DNA of 64,000 nt from Methylophaga sp. (GCA_002733715.2 NVWQ02000006.1:36929-100928), one strand, 5' to 3'; shown: positions 48,130 through 58,272, numbered from the stretch's first letter. Notes: generated from the sequence alone by a model not told the origin. Numbers and translations: made by a program.

Positions 48130-49061
48130 AGTTCTTTTCCTGTGGGATCTGGAGCACAAAAACGCCATAAATAAACATCGTTCAAATTAGGTCGGCGCCA
48201 TTGCATTGAGGACACAGAATTCCCTAATGTTTTTTGTAGTTCAGAAAAATCGACGTCACTTGCTGTAATCTTAAAACTTAATTGCTGTTCCTCTCGTATT
48301 GGTTGACCAAATAAGGGAGCAAGTTGAGCTGTAATATTTTCTGGTTTATTTGTATCAATCTCAAGAATAGTTTCGGCCAATTGTTTAACTAATTCTGTTG
48401 GTGTTCCACCTGTTTGTAATATTCCTTGTTGAATAAAATCGACATGATCGCAAGCGGCAGCCTCTTCTAGATAATGTGTAGTCAAAAAGATAGTCATTCC
48501 TTCATCGCGACGAAGTTTTTCTACAAAGCGCCAAATGGAACGCCGATTAGGTAAGTCTAAACCGATAGTAGGTTCATCTAAAAATAATACTTTAGGTTTA
48601 TGTAACACGCCACGAGCAATATCAACTGCCCGGCGCTGCCCGCCTGATAAAGCAAGCAATTTCTGTTTACGTTTATCTTGTAAACCAAACACCGTTAATA
48701 ATTCATCAATGCGTGCGTTAGCTTGTTGAGGAGATAAATTATACAAAGCTGCAGCAAACTGAAGATTTTCATCAATCGACATAGTGCGATCAAGCGCTGA
48801 GTCTTGGAATACCAAACCAACCGTATTGCGAATGGCTACCGGATCATCTGAAATTCTCTGACCCGCAATCCATGCATCACCCAAGGTTGCTGCGGTCATA
48901 GTTGTAAGCATATGAATAGTGGTAGTTTTACCTGCGCCATTAGGTCCAAGCAAACCATAAAACTGACCTGATTCAATCTCTAAATCAAGCTGATTAACGG
49001 CAAAGGCCTGACCATATTGTTTGGTCAGGCCTTTCGTTTTAATAGCTAAATTATTTGGCAC
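48126..49061 (-). CDS. ABC transporter ATPase linked to PQQ genes
   Basis: A 311-residue DrrA/CcmA-type ATPase with Walker [11 protein letters not shown] (about 37-46), signature [13 protein letters not shown] and Walker [19 protein letters not shown]-terminal regulatory segment (about 225-311) follows. Its start overlaps the end of pqqE by 11 bases and its stop overlaps the permease ATG. It matches the ATPase family tied to PQQ-dependent alcohol dehydrogenase systems. Confidence 0.9.
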   Translation of the reverse strand: MPNNLAIKTKGLTKQYGQAFAVNQLDLEIESGQFYGLLGPNGAGKTTTIHMLTTMTAATLGDAWIAGQRISDDPVAIRNTVGLVFQDSALDRTMSIDENLQFAAALYNLSPQQANARIDELLTVFGLQDKRKQKLLALSGGQRRAVDIARGVLHKPKVLFLDEPTIGLDLPNRRSIWRFVEKLRRDEGMTIFLTTHYLEEAAACDHVDFIQQGILQTGGTPTELVKQLAETILEIDTNKPENITAQLAPLFGQPIREEQQLSFKITASDVDFSELQKTLGNSVSSMQWRRPNLNDVYLWRFCAPDPTGKEL

Positions 49062-50247
49062 TAATTTGCTTAGAATTTTTCGGGTTTCGGAAAACTAAAG
49101 GCTTCTGGTCAATCACAGGTTTAGCGGCTTCAGCTATCCCCGCCTCAATGGCCTCTTCAATCAAATGATGATGTGGAGATTTGCTGCAAACAGGATCAGC
49201 ATTAGCTGCATCTCCAGTCAACATAAAGGCTTGGCATCGACAGCCACCAAAGTCTTTCTCTTTTTCATCACAAGAGCGACAGGGTTCGGTCATCCAATCA
49301 AAGCCACGAAATTTATTAAAATCATCAGAGCCATTCCATATTTCGTCTACGCTCATGTCTTTAACATTAGGCAATGTCATACCCGGTAATTGACGTGCTG
49401 CGTGACATGGTAGCGCCGTACCATCTGGTGTAATCGTCAGGAAGATATTACCCCAGCCATTCATACACGCTTTAGGGCGTTCTTCATAATAATCAGGCAC
49501 TACATAGTAGATTTTCATCTTACCTTTTTGCTCTTCTTGATACCGATGAGCAGTAGCTTCAGCCTTAACTAATTGCTCTTTCATTGGCATAAGTTGATCA
49601 CGATTATGCATAGCCCAACCATAATATTGAGTCGTCGCTAATTCAACATAATCTGCTTCTAACTCAATACATAAGTCTAAAATCTCATCAACTTGATCGA
49701 TATTCTGACGATGCGTTACAAAGCATAATACCATCGGATAATCATTGGCTTTAACGGCTTTTGCCATTTCAATCTTATGCTTAAATGCATCTGTTCCAGC
49801 TATCAGATTATTTAAGTCTTCCGAACTAGCCTGAAAACTCACTTGAATATGATCTAAACCTGCTTCTTTAAATTCAGCCACTTTGGCTGCATCCATACCT
49901 ACACCTGAAGTAATCAGGTTAGTATAAAAACCTAAATCCCGTGCCGCCTTGATTAATTCAACTAAATCAGGACGTGTTAAAGGCTCTCCACCCGATAATC
50001 CTAACTGGGTGGCGCCCATTGCACGTGCTTGTTTAAACACATCAATCCATTCTTCTGTGCTTAATTCGTTTTTAACATTAGCAAAGTCCATTGGATTCGA
50101 ACAATATGGACATTGTAATGGGCACGAATAGGTCAACTCGGCCAACAGCCACAAAGGCTGACGGATCTGATCACCTACCTTTCCTATTGAACTTCCGATA
50201 CTTCCTTGTGCTCGGTCTGGGGTATTATTATTTTCTGAGCCAGTCAT
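49051..50247 (-). CDS. pqqE: PQQ biosynthesis radical SAM enzyme PqqE
   Basis: A 398-residue radical SAM protein that makes the Glu-Tyr C-C cross-link in PqqA. The SAM cluster is CPLQCPYC (Cys42, Cys46, Cys49); the SPASM region carries further cluster cysteines ([23 protein letters not shown]). The 30-residue N-terminal extension before [10 protein letters not shown] is longer than usual and overlaps the end of pqqD by 20 bases; no internal ATG offers a shorter start. Confidence 0.96.
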   Translation of the reverse strand: MTGSENNNTPDRAQGSIGSSIGKVGDQIRQPLWLLAELTYSCPLQCPYCSNPMDFANVKNELSTEEWIDVFKQARAMGATQLGLSGGEPLTRPDLVELIKAARDLGFYTNLITSGVGMDAAKVAEFKEAGLDHIQVSFQASSEDLNNLIAGTDAFKHKIEMAKAVKANDYPMVLCFVTHRQNIDQVDEILDLCIELEADYVELATTQYYGWAMHNRDQLMPMKEQLVKAEATAHRYQEEQKGKMKIYYVVPDYYEERPKACMNGWGNIFLTITPDGTALPCHAARQLPGMTLPNVKDMSVDEIWNGSDDFNKFRGFDWMTEPCRSCDEKEKDFGGCRCQAFMLTGDAANADPVCSKSPHHHLIEEAIEAGIAEAAKPVIDQKPLVFRNPKNSKQISAK

Positions 50248-50509
50248 TATTATATGCCTCGTCTAAAAACCGATAAACATCATCTCTTAAATCTGCGCCA
50301 TCAAAGGCCACTTTTAGCTCTGCGATATGCTCTGCAACGGTTTGTTGTTTTTCACTAATGAGTTTTAATATTTCACCTGCGCCACCATTAAGCTTCACCA
50401 TCCCTTCGGGGTAAAGCAATACATTACAATTTTGTGCTGGTTCCCACTGAAAGCGATAACCTTGTGCCAACCTCGGCACCGTATCATCATTAAAAGCTCG
50501 TTCACTCAT
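50228..50509 (-). CDS. pqqD: PQQ biosynthesis peptide chaperone PqqD
   Basis: A 93-residue protein that presents PqqA to PqqE. It contains [37 protein letters not shown], the conserved PqqD core. It is a separate gene, not fused to PqqC, with a 4-base overlap with pqqC (ATGA) and a 20-base overlap with pqqE. Confidence 0.96.
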   Translation of the reverse strand: MSERAFNDDTVPRLAQGYRFQWEPAQNCNVLLYPEGMVKLNGGAGEILKLISEKQQTVAEHIAELKVAFDGADLRDDVYRFLDEAYNNDWLRK

Positions 50510-51234
50510 AAATCTACCTCAAAAGTGTATGGAGGGCGTTTTTCAATATACGCCATCCACATAGCATCACACATAGTCCACAACACATCTAATTTGAATT
50601 GCAATACATCCAAAGCCCGCTCTTGCTCTTCGCGAGTTTTATAGTAATCCAATGTAATATCTAAGCCATGCTGAACATCTCTACGTGCTTCAGTTAAACG
50701 CTTACGGAAATAAGCATAGCCTTTTTCATCAATCCACGGATATAACGTAGGCCAATTGTCCAAACGATGTTTGTGAATTTTCGGTGCAAACATTTCCGTT
50801 AACGATGAGCTCGCAGCTTCTTGCCATGGTCGATGACGTGCAAAATTAATGTAAGCATCCACTGCAAAGCGTACACCAGGTAAGACATGTTCTTCAGACC
50901 AAAGTTCTTCGCGTGTTAGGCCAACCGACTCGCCCAGTTGTAACCACGCTTCGATACCACCGACATCACCTTCATAGCCGTCATGATCTAAAATACGTTG
51001 TACCCAATGTTTACGTACATCACGTTCTGGGCAATTTGCCATAATAGCAGCATCTTTAACAGGAATAGCTGTTTGATAGTAAAAACGATTAGCTACCCAG
51101 CCTTGTACTTGTTCTTTGGTCATATCACCCGAATGCATTTTTACATGCAAGGGATGACGCATATGATAGAACTCTTCTTTAGCGCGTAAGTTCTCTTCAA
51201 ATTCTTTTCTAGACCAAGGGGCTTGTTCTGACAT
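50506..51234 (-). CDS. pqqC: Pyrroloquinoline-quinone synthase PqqC
   Basis: A 242-residue cofactor-free oxidase for the last step of PQQ formation. Conserved stretches are present: [62 protein letters not shown], and [15 protein letters not shown]. Length is normal. It lies 23 bases after pqqB. Confidence 0.97.
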   Translation of the reverse strand: MSEQAPWSRKEFEENLRAKEEFYHMRHPLHVKMHSGDMTKEQVQGWVANRFYYQTAIPVKDAAIMANCPERDVRKHWVQRILDHDGYEGDVGGIEAWLQLGESVGLTREELWSEEHVLPGVRFAVDAYINFARHRPWQEAASSSLTEMFAPKIHKHRLDNWPTLYPWIDEKGYAYFRKRLTEARRDVQHGLDITLDYYKTREEQERALDVLQFKLDVLWTMCDAMWMAYIEKRPPYTFEVDL

Positions 51235-51257
51235 TATTTTTCCTTGTATTCTGTAAT

Positions 51258-52172
51258 TTATAGCTCTATGTCGAGACCATCATAAGCAAGCTCAATACCT
51301 GCCTTATCTAATATGGCTCGTTGTGGTGATTCTTCATTTAAAATTGGATTGGTATTATTAATATGGATCAATATTTTTCGTGGTTTTTCCATCGAGTTTA
51401 AGATACTCATAATGCCACCATCGCTTGATTGATCTAAATGACCCATTTCACTGGCACGTTTATCACTAATGCCTTCCTTAGACATTTCGTCATCGGTCCA
51501 CACAGTGCCATCAATTAAAATACAATCTGCATTTCGCATATATTCTAAGACATGATCTTCTGCAACACCTAGACCAGGAGCATAAAACAAGCTCTTTCCA
51601 GTACGGGTATCTTTAATATTCATGCCGATATTATCCCCAGGAACGGTGTTACCGCGGTGTGGAGAATATGGAGGTGCTTCACTTAACAATGGTACTGCTG
51701 TAAATTCTAAACCTTCAGCTGAAGGAATGGTAAACACAGACTGATCCGTTGCAATCTCATGGTGATTGATTCCTCTGAAATGCCCTAAGATATTAAAAAC
51801 AGGGAAGCCAGTTGTTAGATCTTGCTTCACCGCTTCTGTCGTATAAATTTCCCATGGGGCAATATGCTCACGCAAAGTTAGCAAGCCGGTGACATGATCA
51901 ATCTGGGCATCGGTAATCACAATAGCACTGATTGCAGTATCTCTCACTGCTCGGCATGGCTGAATCGCAGGAAAGTCATCCATTTGCTTCTTAATGTCTG
52001 GTGACGCATTAAATAAAATCCAATCCGTTCCATTTGCACTAACTGCTATTGATGATTGTGTTCGTCGTGTTGCTTTGATTGTGCCGTCACGTACACCTTT
52101 ACAGTTTTCACAATTACAATTCCACTGAGGGAAACCACCACCAGCACCTGAGCCTAAAACATGTACATACAT
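51258..52172 (-). CDS. pqqB: PQQ biosynthesis protein PqqB (metallo-hydrolase fold)
   Basis: A 304-residue metallo-beta-lactamase-fold protein acting on the PQQ precursor. It begins [26 protein letters not shown], with the CxCxxC zinc cysteines typical of PqqB, and has [16 protein letters not shown] in place of the usual HxHxDH. It follows pqqA after a 132-base gap that contains a stable hairpin. Confidence 0.97.
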   Translation of the reverse strand: MYVHVLGSGAGGGFPQWNCNCENCKGVRDGTIKATRRTQSSIAVSANGTDWILFNASPDIKKQMDDFPAIQPCRAVRDTAISAIVITDAQIDHVTGLLTLREHIAPWEIYTTEAVKQDLTTGFPVFNILGHFRGINHHEIATDQSVFTIPSAEGLEFTAVPLLSEAPPYSPHRGNTVPGDNIGMNIKDTRTGKSLFYAPGLGVAEDHVLEYMRNADCILIDGTVWTDDEMSKEGISDKRASEMGHLDQSSDGGIMSILNSMEKPRKILIHINNTNPILNEESPQRAILDKAGIELAYDGLDIEL

Positions 52173-52260
52173 ACTATTCTTTTGCCTTACTCCAAAACTA
52201 AATCAGATAATTCTGAATACTGAATACTCAAAATCATCTGATTTAGTAATGAAAATACTT

Positions 52261-52282
52261 GGGGCTAAGCAAGCCTAACCCC
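52261..52282 (-). terminator. Attenuator-like hairpin between pqqA and pqqB
   Basis: In the leftward RNA, GGGGUUAGGC pairs with GCUUAGCCCC over 10 bp (two G-U pairs), followed by a moderately U-rich stretch (AAGTATTTTC). It would let part of the transcripts stop after pqqA. Excess pqqA message over the enzyme genes is known in other PQQ producers. Confidence 0.65.
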
Positions 52283-52304
52283 CAGCATCTATCTGAAACA
52301 GATA

Positions 52305-52376
52305 TTAACGGTTACAGATGTACATTGTTACTTCAAAACCGAAACGCATATCTGAATATTCTGGTGTAGTCCACAT
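52305..52376 (-). CDS. pqqA: PQQ precursor peptide PqqA
   Basis: A 23-residue peptide starting MWTTPEYSDMRFGFEVTMY and ending ICNR. Glu15 and Tyr19 stand in the E-x3-Y spacing and are the two residues joined to become PQQ. It is preceded by a purine-rich GAGAGAA. It lies 132 bases before pqqB, with the attenuator hairpin between. Confidence 0.97.
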   Translation of the reverse strand: MWTTPEYSDMRFGFEVTMYICNR

Positions 52377-52508
52377 AATAAATTCTCTCTTTTTTTATAG
52401 TTAATAAATCTGCTTAAATAATTTCAAGCAGTGAGAGATATACTACTTTGGTCTTTCGCTACTTTCATCAGGAATAACCGCTGTTCGGGTCAGGATTTTC
52501 CTTATTCA

Positions 52509-52538
52509 AATATAGAATAATTCAGAAATATTAATCAA
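52509..52538 (-). promoter_or_regulatory. Predicted pqqA promoter
   Basis: Leftward TTGATT (-35) and TATATT (-10) are separated by 18 bases. Transcription would start about 125 bases before the pqqA ATG, leaving a long leader. This implies that pqq can be transcribed apart from the mxa genes just upstream. Confidence 0.5.
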
Positions 52539-52572
52539 CAGCTTCTAAGTTTCTATTTTTTAGTCACGTCAA

Positions 52573-53592
52573 TTAAGACTTGTTTTTGATAAACCGCAAC
52601 ATCCATCGTGTTATAAATGACGATCGGACAACTTGCCAAAACCAACCTATTAAAACCAAAGCGGCTGCAATTAACCCATAGATCCACCGTGCATCACGCT
52701 CGGCCATCGCATATTTTTTGAATTCTGTTTTATTTAGGGCTGCCACAGCATCCGCAGGCGTATGTACTCGCGCTAAATCAAAGCCAATCGCAGCCGATAT
52801 TCGTCTCATCACTTTTGGGTTATATGATGAGGTAGACTCAGTGACCTTATCTAACATTCCTTCCAATGCCTGTTCACCAGGTGATAAATTCCGTATATAC
52901 GCCAGTAATTCAGGATAATTTCCTTGTAATACCGCCTCTTCTTTAGTCCAATAACCTATCATCTTATCTTGCTCATTAAACCTAGGAATGGGCTGTAATG
53001 AATCTCCGCCCACACCCAGTAGAATTCCTTTTATCTGGCCTCGTAATTTTATTAAATTATTAATATATGGAATATCTTTACGTGGCATTTCATCGCCATC
53101 GGTAATAATGACTAAATTGAGACCACGATCTTTTGCTTCATGAGTGGCGAAAACAACAGTTTCCGTTATTAATGAATCACCGATCCAACGCATTTTTCGA
53201 TCAAGGCCCATCACCATATGTTCTATTGCTGGATAATGGCGACATACCTCTATCGGTTCAAACAATAAAACCGCTTCATCTGCGGCAAATAGCCCCACGG
53301 CAACACGTGAACCACAAGGTAGACTTGCCATGCTGTCACGCACAACATGTTTTGCCAAGGTAAGTCTATCACTATGCGGCTCAGGATAATCTACATCAGG
53401 TACATTCATGCTTTCGCTAATATCGATTAAAAACAGCGTGTCTTGCACTAGGCTATTTAACTTCATTTCAGGAGTGAACCAGACAGGCAGCAAGACCACC
53501 GCTGCAAACAGATAGAATAGCGCGCCATTTTGAATAATATGGCGTAAATGAACCCGAAAGTGCCCCCACCAATGTTTAAAGTTATGGTGCAT
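52573..53592 (-). CDS. mxaL: Methanol dehydrogenase accessory protein MxaL (VWA domain)
   Basis: A 339-residue von Willebrand A protein with membrane helices near both ends (about 25-40 and 305-325). The metal site DISES is in LFLIDISESMNVPD and LVIITDGDEMP follows. In methylotrophs mxaRSACKL products are needed to insert calcium into, or mature, methanol dehydrogenase. Order and partners here match that cluster. It starts two bases after the mxaK stop. Confidence 0.87.
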   Translation of the reverse strand: MHHNFKHWWGHFRVHLRHIIQNGALFYLFAAVVLLPVWFTPEMKLNSLVQDTLFLIDISESMNVPDVDYPEPHSDRLTLAKHVVRDSMASLPCGSRVAVGLFAADEAVLLFEPIEVCRHYPAIEHMVMGLDRKMRWIGDSLITETVVFATHEAKDRGLNLVIITDGDEMPRKDIPYINNLIKLRGQIKGILLGVGGDSLQPIPRFNEQDKMIGYWTKEEAVLQGNYPELLAYIRNLSPGEQALEGMLDKVTESTSSYNPKVMRRISAAIGFDLARVHTPADAVAALNKTEFKKYAMAERDARWIYGLIAAALVLIGWFWQVVRSSFITRWMLRFIKNKS

Positions 53593-53594
53593 TT

Positions 53595-54194
53595 CTAAGG
53601 CAAACCTCGGCGTGTATTATCTTTCATTAAAGCGCGGCCATTTTGTTTGAAGGGATCAATACCAATGGTGTAACCATCTATCATGGCGCTACCTGATCCA
53701 CGTTTATCAGGGCTGATGCGATCAAGGCGTTCTAAATTGAAGCGCGTGGCATAAAGACTGGGTTCAAGGCGTAAAGCACCTTTATACGATTCTCGCGCCA
53801 ACAAAATTCGGGCAATCAAGCGTCGGCTACCATGTTCATCATCCATATTAGATTCTGCACCGCTAAGATGTAAATTGCCTAAGGCATGTTTTGCTAATGC
53901 TTTAAGATGTGGATCGGTTGTCGCTTCTGCAATTTCAAAGGCCTTTAACGCGGCAGAAAGCTTATCATTTTCGGCCAATAAATAGCCAATGCTATAGGCT
54001 TCTAAATAATTGTTATTGCTTGGTCTATACGTCAGTATTGATTGATCTGCATAGGCCGTATTTAATGTGGCAGCCTCTCGCCATTGATTAAAATAATAAG
54101 TAGCTGTAAGACAAAATAGCACTGCAAACCCTAGAATAATATGAGGAAAATAATCAAGTAATCGTTGTCGGTACGGACGTTTCATTTTAGTCAT
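53595..54194 (-). CDS. mxaK: Methanol dehydrogenase accessory protein MxaK
   Basis: A protein of about 199 residues with one N-terminal membrane helix (IILGFAVLFCLTATYYF) and a TPR-like periplasmic part (NNYLEAYSIGYLLAENDKLSAALKAFEIAE, ARESYKGALRLEPSLYATRFNLERL). The ATG at 54194 is chosen: it overlaps the mxaC stop (ATGA) and GGAG lies just before it. ATGs at 54203 and 54185 are alternatives. The position between the two VWA genes is the classic mxaC-K-L order. Confidence 0.85.
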   Translation of the reverse strand: MTKMKRPYRQRLLDYFPHIILGFAVLFCLTATYYFNQWREAATLNTAYADQSILTYRPSNNNYLEAYSIGYLLAENDKLSAALKAFEIAEATTDPHLKALAKHALGNLHLSGAESNMDDEHGSRRLIARILLARESYKGALRLEPSLYATRFNLERLDRISPDKRGSGSAMIDGYTIGIDPFKQNGRALMKDNTRRGLP

Positions 54195-55195
54195 TTTCTC
54201 CATGCCTTAATTTCAATCCGTTTTAGCCAGAACAAGATGCCAAGCAATATCATTGATAATAGATAACAATAAACGGCATAATCTTGGCGTGGCAGTCGAT
54301 ATTCATAACGGGTTGGTTTATTAGTTGCTTTGCCAATTTCTGTTACTGCGCGTTGCAAGCCTGACTCACTATTCACCTCAAAAGCTTGATAAGGCATCCC
54401 CATAGATCGAAATAAGCTATTCAATGCGACATTGGGATCAACCGCACCCTCTTCTTTTGAAATATCTTCTTCATATTCCAATGAAAAGTCATAGCCGGTG
54501 TGCACATAGATCCACATTAATTGTGCCTGTGTATCTTTAAAGCGTTGTTTCAGGATCTTTTCATCTTCCGGTTTGATTTTGGTATCGCCATCAGAGACAA
54601 GCAAAATCAATCGGGTTGCGGTATACGGCCTATCGTCAAAATAGTCCAGACCCATTTCTAATGCGCGGTTGATGGCAGTGAAACCTGAGCTATTGGCTTC
54701 AGCACTTTTTAATGCTGCTCGCGCCAACTCTCGATCAGCTGATAACGGTGCAACCGCAATGGGTGAAGCATTAAACACCACCACACCAAAAGTGTCACCA
54801 GGTCGCTGATCCATTAATTTCAGTAACACTTCACGTGCAGCCCCTATTCGGCTTATTTTCATCTTACCGCGCGCACGTTCAACCGGATCTTGCTCCTCCA
54901 AACTTTCACTCATACTACCACTGCGATCTAATACAATTACAATTTCAGCACCTTTGCCAATGCGGCTTATTGTTCCGCCTTCCGTAAAGGGTGCAGCGGA
55001 GGCTATCACTAAACTTGCCAGTGCCAAGACCGCAATAATACGTACGCCCCATCGCAATAGTTCTGATACCCGATCTTTCGGCCAATCCTCTAGCCCAGCG
55101 TAACTAAATTGCTTCACACCATAAGAAAGAAGCGGTAACAGGCATAAAGGCAATAACCACAAAAGATCAGGTTTAAAAAAATGAAGTGCGTTCAT
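54191..55195 (-). CDS. mxaC: Methanol dehydrogenase accessory protein MxaC (VWA domain)
   Basis: A 334-residue membrane-anchored VWA protein. The metal-ion site DRSGS is in EIVIVLDRSGSMSESL and LLVSDGDTKIKPED follows; helices near residues 10-25, 48-68 and 308-325 anchor it with the VWA domain facing one side. It is of the BatA type that works with MoxR ATPases. It lies 14 bases downstream of mxaA. Confidence 0.88.
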   Translation of the reverse strand: MNALHFFKPDLLWLLPLCLLPLLSYGVKQFSYAGLEDWPKDRVSELLRWGVRIIAVLALASLVIASAAPFTEGGTISRIGKGAEIVIVLDRSGSMSESLEEQDPVERARGKMKISRIGAAREVLLKLMDQRPGDTFGVVVFNASPIAVAPLSADRELARAALKSAEANSSGFTAINRALEMGLDYFDDRPYTATRLILLVSDGDTKIKPEDEKILKQRFKDTQAQLMWIYVHTGYDFSLEYEEDISKEEGAVDPNVALNSLFRSMGMPYQAFEVNSESGLQRAVTEIGKATNKPTRYEYRLPRQDYAVYCYLLSMILLGILFWLKRIEIKAWRK

Positions 55196-55209
55196 TTAGC
55201 CACTTTTCC

Positions 55210-56139
55210 TCACTTAAATATTCTTTCTGCCATTGCAGCACGATGGATCCAAGCAAGTGTGTCCCTTTTTGATATCCTATTACCGGAAGGATTTTGCTGA
55301 TGAAATAATTGCCATGTTTCATCAAAAAACTGACTGATATTATCTTTTTCATCCTGTAGATACGGTGAATTTTCAAATAATATGTTCAGCGTATTCGGAT
55401 ATAAGCTTTGTCCCGCACACTTTGCCAATGCAGCATGAATGGTGCGCAGATCCGTCATCGTTAATTCAGCTTGTTTTGCCACACCTTGTCTGCGTAATTG
55501 ACGTACCAATAGTGTCATTGCGCCCGGATGTCGAGGTAAGAAAGAAATTTTATCTTTGATATACAACCAATACACTCCTAATAATGTACCCAATATTAAA
55601 CATAAAAAACCTAGCTGTAATGGCGTTGCCGCATCAAATTTGGGTGGTGGTATAATCGGCCTAGGCGCGTCTTCATCGCTTAATTGTTCAGGCAATACCG
55701 AAGACAAATAAACGCCTTGCCCAGGCACATTAATCACCAAGGTCTGCAGCTCTTCATCACCCACCACTTCAACAGGCAAGGTACGCAATAGGATCTGTGG
55801 CGTTTGAATAATTTGTGCTTCTTTCACCGTACCAAATAGCTGCCACATAAAATCAATTTTAATTAGCTCGCTATCATCATCCATTTTTTCTCGATGCAAA
55901 GTAACATCACGTAAATCTAACCACGATGTAATAGGCCCTTTTAACGGTACACTTTGTGGATCAAAGATATAGGATTTATCTAATGAAAATTCGACATGCA
56001 TAGTGATCATGTCGCCGAGTGTATAACCATGTTCTCGTAGGGTAACGGCTACATTTATATCCGATTCTATATTCTCATCTTCTGCAAAAACCATATTGGC
56101 AGATAAAAATAATAGACAGAGCATTAACAGCCTGATCAT
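55210..56139 (-). CDS. mxaA: Methanol dehydrogenase accessory protein MxaA
   Basis: A 309-residue secreted or anchored protein: signal peptide (about 1-19, ANMVFAED), a beta-rich periplasmic domain (about 20-160), one membrane helix (LGFLCLILGTLLGVYWLYI, about 176-194) and a cytoplasmic tail. MxaA is required for active methanol dehydrogenase, by work in Methylobacterium and Paracoccus. It overlaps mxaS by 4 bases (ATGA). Confidence 0.85.
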   Translation of the reverse strand: MIRLLMLCLLFLSANMVFAEDENIESDINVAVTLREHGYTLGDMITMHVEFSLDKSYIFDPQSVPLKGPITSWLDLRDVTLHREKMDDDSELIKIDFMWQLFGTVKEAQIIQTPQILLRTLPVEVVGDEELQTLVINVPGQGVYLSSVLPEQLSDEDAPRPIIPPPKFDAATPLQLGFLCLILGTLLGVYWLYIKDKISFLPRHPGAMTLLVRQLRRQGVAKQAELTMTDLRTIHAALAKCAGQSLYPNTLNILFENSPYLQDEKDNISQFFDETWQLFHQQNPSGNRISKRDTLAWIHRAAMAERIFK

Positions 56140-56993
56140 ATATTCGCGCCCATAAAATATTCTGTTAGCGACGCCGTTTTAAATTCACCTCGCACAATAA
56201 AGGGGCGTGCCCCCAATACGTTACAGGCCTCACGAACAGACTTCACATGTTTTGCACGCATCGCTGCCATCTGTTGTTGCAAGCTAGGTCGCATCCATAC
56301 AAATTGTTTTTTACCTGTTTCAGCATCGTTTAAAATCGCAATGCCACGTTTCGGTTGTTTGTCAATTTCGGTCGGATCTTGCAACATCACAGGTACCACA
56401 TCATGGTGGCTTAGTTTTTTTAATAAAGATTTAAGCTTGCCTTCTGGCCAACGAAAATCAGATACAATAAAGACTAAACAGGGGTTTTGCGGTAAATAAG
56501 CTACGACATCAAACAGGCCACCTGCGTGCTCGCCCTCTCGCTTAATGTTCATAAAATGCTGTTGCAACCACAGCCATGCACTGCGATTAGCCTTAGGTGG
56601 CAACATGCGTTCTTTATTCATTTTTTCACCGGCGAGATAAACACCAAAGGCATCACCCGATCGATAAGCAGATAAGGCTAATTGCGATGCGACTTCTTTC
56701 GCCACTTGAAAACGATTAACGTACCCGATATAACCCATTGAAGCCGATGTATCCACCAGCACAATCACCTTTAGAGCCGAATTCAAATAGAAATCTCGCA
56801 CCCAAATATTTTTGAAGGGATCCCGCACACTGGTACGCAAATCCAGCCGTCTCGGATCAGGATGATCACGCAACGGCACCACAGATCGTAGTTGATCGCC
56901 TGCACCGGGCACAATGCCATGGCCCGCACCCGGTTGATGCCCAGACGGACGCCAGCGAATATGATAATGAATAAGCGGTTGTTGTTGAGACAT
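56136..56993 (-). CDS. mxaS: Methanol dehydrogenase accessory protein MxaS (DUF58)
   Basis: A 285-residue DUF58 protein with a VWA-like metal site DTSAS in VIVLVDTSASMGYIGY and FIVSDFRWPEG later. The N-terminus (RWRPSGHQPGAGHGIVPGAGDQLRSVVPLRDHPDPRRLDLR) matches the MxaS/DUF58 start, where R-x-Y-x-PGD precedes the core. DUF58 proteins partner MoxR ATPases such as the MxaR encoded 16 bases upstream. Confidence 0.88.
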   Translation of the reverse strand: MSQQQPLIHYHIRWRPSGHQPGAGHGIVPGAGDQLRSVVPLRDHPDPRRLDLRTSVRDPFKNIWVRDFYLNSALKVIVLVDTSASMGYIGYVNRFQVAKEVASQLALSAYRSGDAFGVYLAGEKMNKERMLPPKANRSAWLWLQQHFMNIKREGEHAGGLFDVVAYLPQNPCLVFIVSDFRWPEGKLKSLLKKLSHHDVVPVMLQDPTEIDKQPKRGIAILNDAETGKKQFVWMRPSLQQQMAAMRAKHVKSVREACNVLGARPFIVRGEFKTASLTEYFMGANI

Positions 56994-57009
56994 GTTAAAA
57001 AGCCTTTGA

Positions 57010-58026
57010 TTAAGGCGTGGGGACGCTGTTTAAAATCGCCTGCGTATAAGCTTTGGCTAACCAACCGCGTTGTAACTCATAAATCGGGGTGAAAAATACC
57101 CTATGCGCCACCACTTGATGAAAGACTGCAGCCACATCTTGCGGTGTCAGCTCCAACCGCCCTTCTAACCATGCGGATACTTTTGCCGCACGCACCAACA
57201 TACTGGCTCCCCGCGGCCCCATCCCTGCCACCATTAACTCATCCATTTCAACATCAGGTAATTGAATGCCATAATCTTGTGGTCGATGGGTAGCACGGCG
57301 TAAATGAACCACAAAATCTTGCACCGCTTCGCCTGCCGTTACCGCTGTTTGAATCGTCGGTGAAAAATCGGTTAAACTTTTAAAACTTAGCTTTCCTAGC
57401 GTCACATCATTAATCAATTTATCGGTATCATGGAAACGTGAATCAAAGGTCAATGATTTATGCACAGCGTCATCATCATCAGGATCAATTTCTAATTCCA
57501 TTAAAAAACGATCACGCGCTGCGCCGGGTAACTCAAAAGTCTCTTCTTTTTCCACCGCATTACGATCGGCAAACACCAATAAATGAGGAAATTGATATTC
57601 TTTATTAAATGCCGTAATACTACGTTCTGCCATCACCCGTAATAACAAAGAATGCACCTGCGGTCGTGCACGGTTAATTTCATTAAAAAAGAAAACAGAT
57701 AACTCTTCACCCTGCGATAAAATTGGGCCTGGATCGACACGTGGCTTGCCATCACGATCAATAAAAGTGTGATAAATTAAATCTTGTGGCATCAAATCTA
57801 TTGTGCCTTCAATCCGTTGATAACCGCCACCTAAGCCACGTGCCGCCGCACGTAACAATGTCGTTTTTCCTACTCCTACATTGCCTTCTAATAGAACATG
57901 ACCTCGTGCAAATATAGCTATTACTAGTGACCTAATTGCAGGCGCCAATCCTAATACAACGTTATTTAACTCTTGTTCATAGGTTAAAGCGCGACTGCGC
58001 CAATCCTCAAGCTCGTTCTCCGACAT
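57010..58026 (-). CDS. mxaR: MoxR-family AAA+ ATPase MxaR
   Basis: A 338-residue AAA+ ATPase of the MoxR group. Walker A is GNVGVGKTTL (about 49-58), Walker B VFFFNEINRARPQ, and sensor region PGAARDRFLMELEID. With MxaS, A, C, K and L it forms a chaperone-like complex for methanol dehydrogenase maturation. First gene of the leftward mxa-pqq run. In other methylotrophs mxaFJGI lies directly upstream; here a 428-base gap and a divergent kinase gene do. Confidence 0.9.
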   Translation of the reverse strand: MSENELEDWRSRALTYEQELNNVVLGLAPAIRSLVIAIFARGHVLLEGNVGVGKTTLLRAAARGLGGGYQRIEGTIDLMPQDLIYHTFIDRDGKPRVDPGPILSQGEELSVFFFNEINRARPQVHSLLLRVMAERSITAFNKEYQFPHLLVFADRNAVEKEETFELPGAARDRFLMELEIDPDDDDAVHKSLTFDSRFHDTDKLINDVTLGKLSFKSLTDFSPTIQTAVTAGEAVQDFVVHLRRATHRPQDYGIQLPDVEMDELMVAGMGPRGASMLVRAAKVSAWLEGRLELTPQDVAAVFHQVVAHRVFFTPIYELQRGWLAKAYTQAILNSVPTP

Positions 58027-58195
58027 AGCTATTCCTGTGTTTTTAAGTGATTTCTTCTGTAATTATCGTTTAAAAACCATCTGCAATAACAGGGAATAAC
58101 TCCTTGAATATTTATGACAACACTTATTAATTCATGATTAGCCATGAAAGTCAGTTATATTTATATTTTCATTTCAAAACAACAGCTTAATTTGC

Positions 58196-58272
58196 TACTG
58201 TCATCTCGACCAGAGGGGGAGATCCTGAGTTGCCATAGTATAAGATCTCTCCCTCTAGTCGAGATGACAGTA
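58196..58272. repeat. 77-bp long inverted repeat
   Basis: TACTGTCATCTCGAC at the left end is perfectly complementary to GTCGAGATGACAGTA at the right, and pairing continues with few mismatches through AGAGGGGGAGATC / GATCTCTCCCTCT. Transcribed, it would fold into one long hairpin. The GTCATCTCGA...GAGATC type is found dispersed in many genomes; no gene or target-site duplication is visible. Confidence 0.8.
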
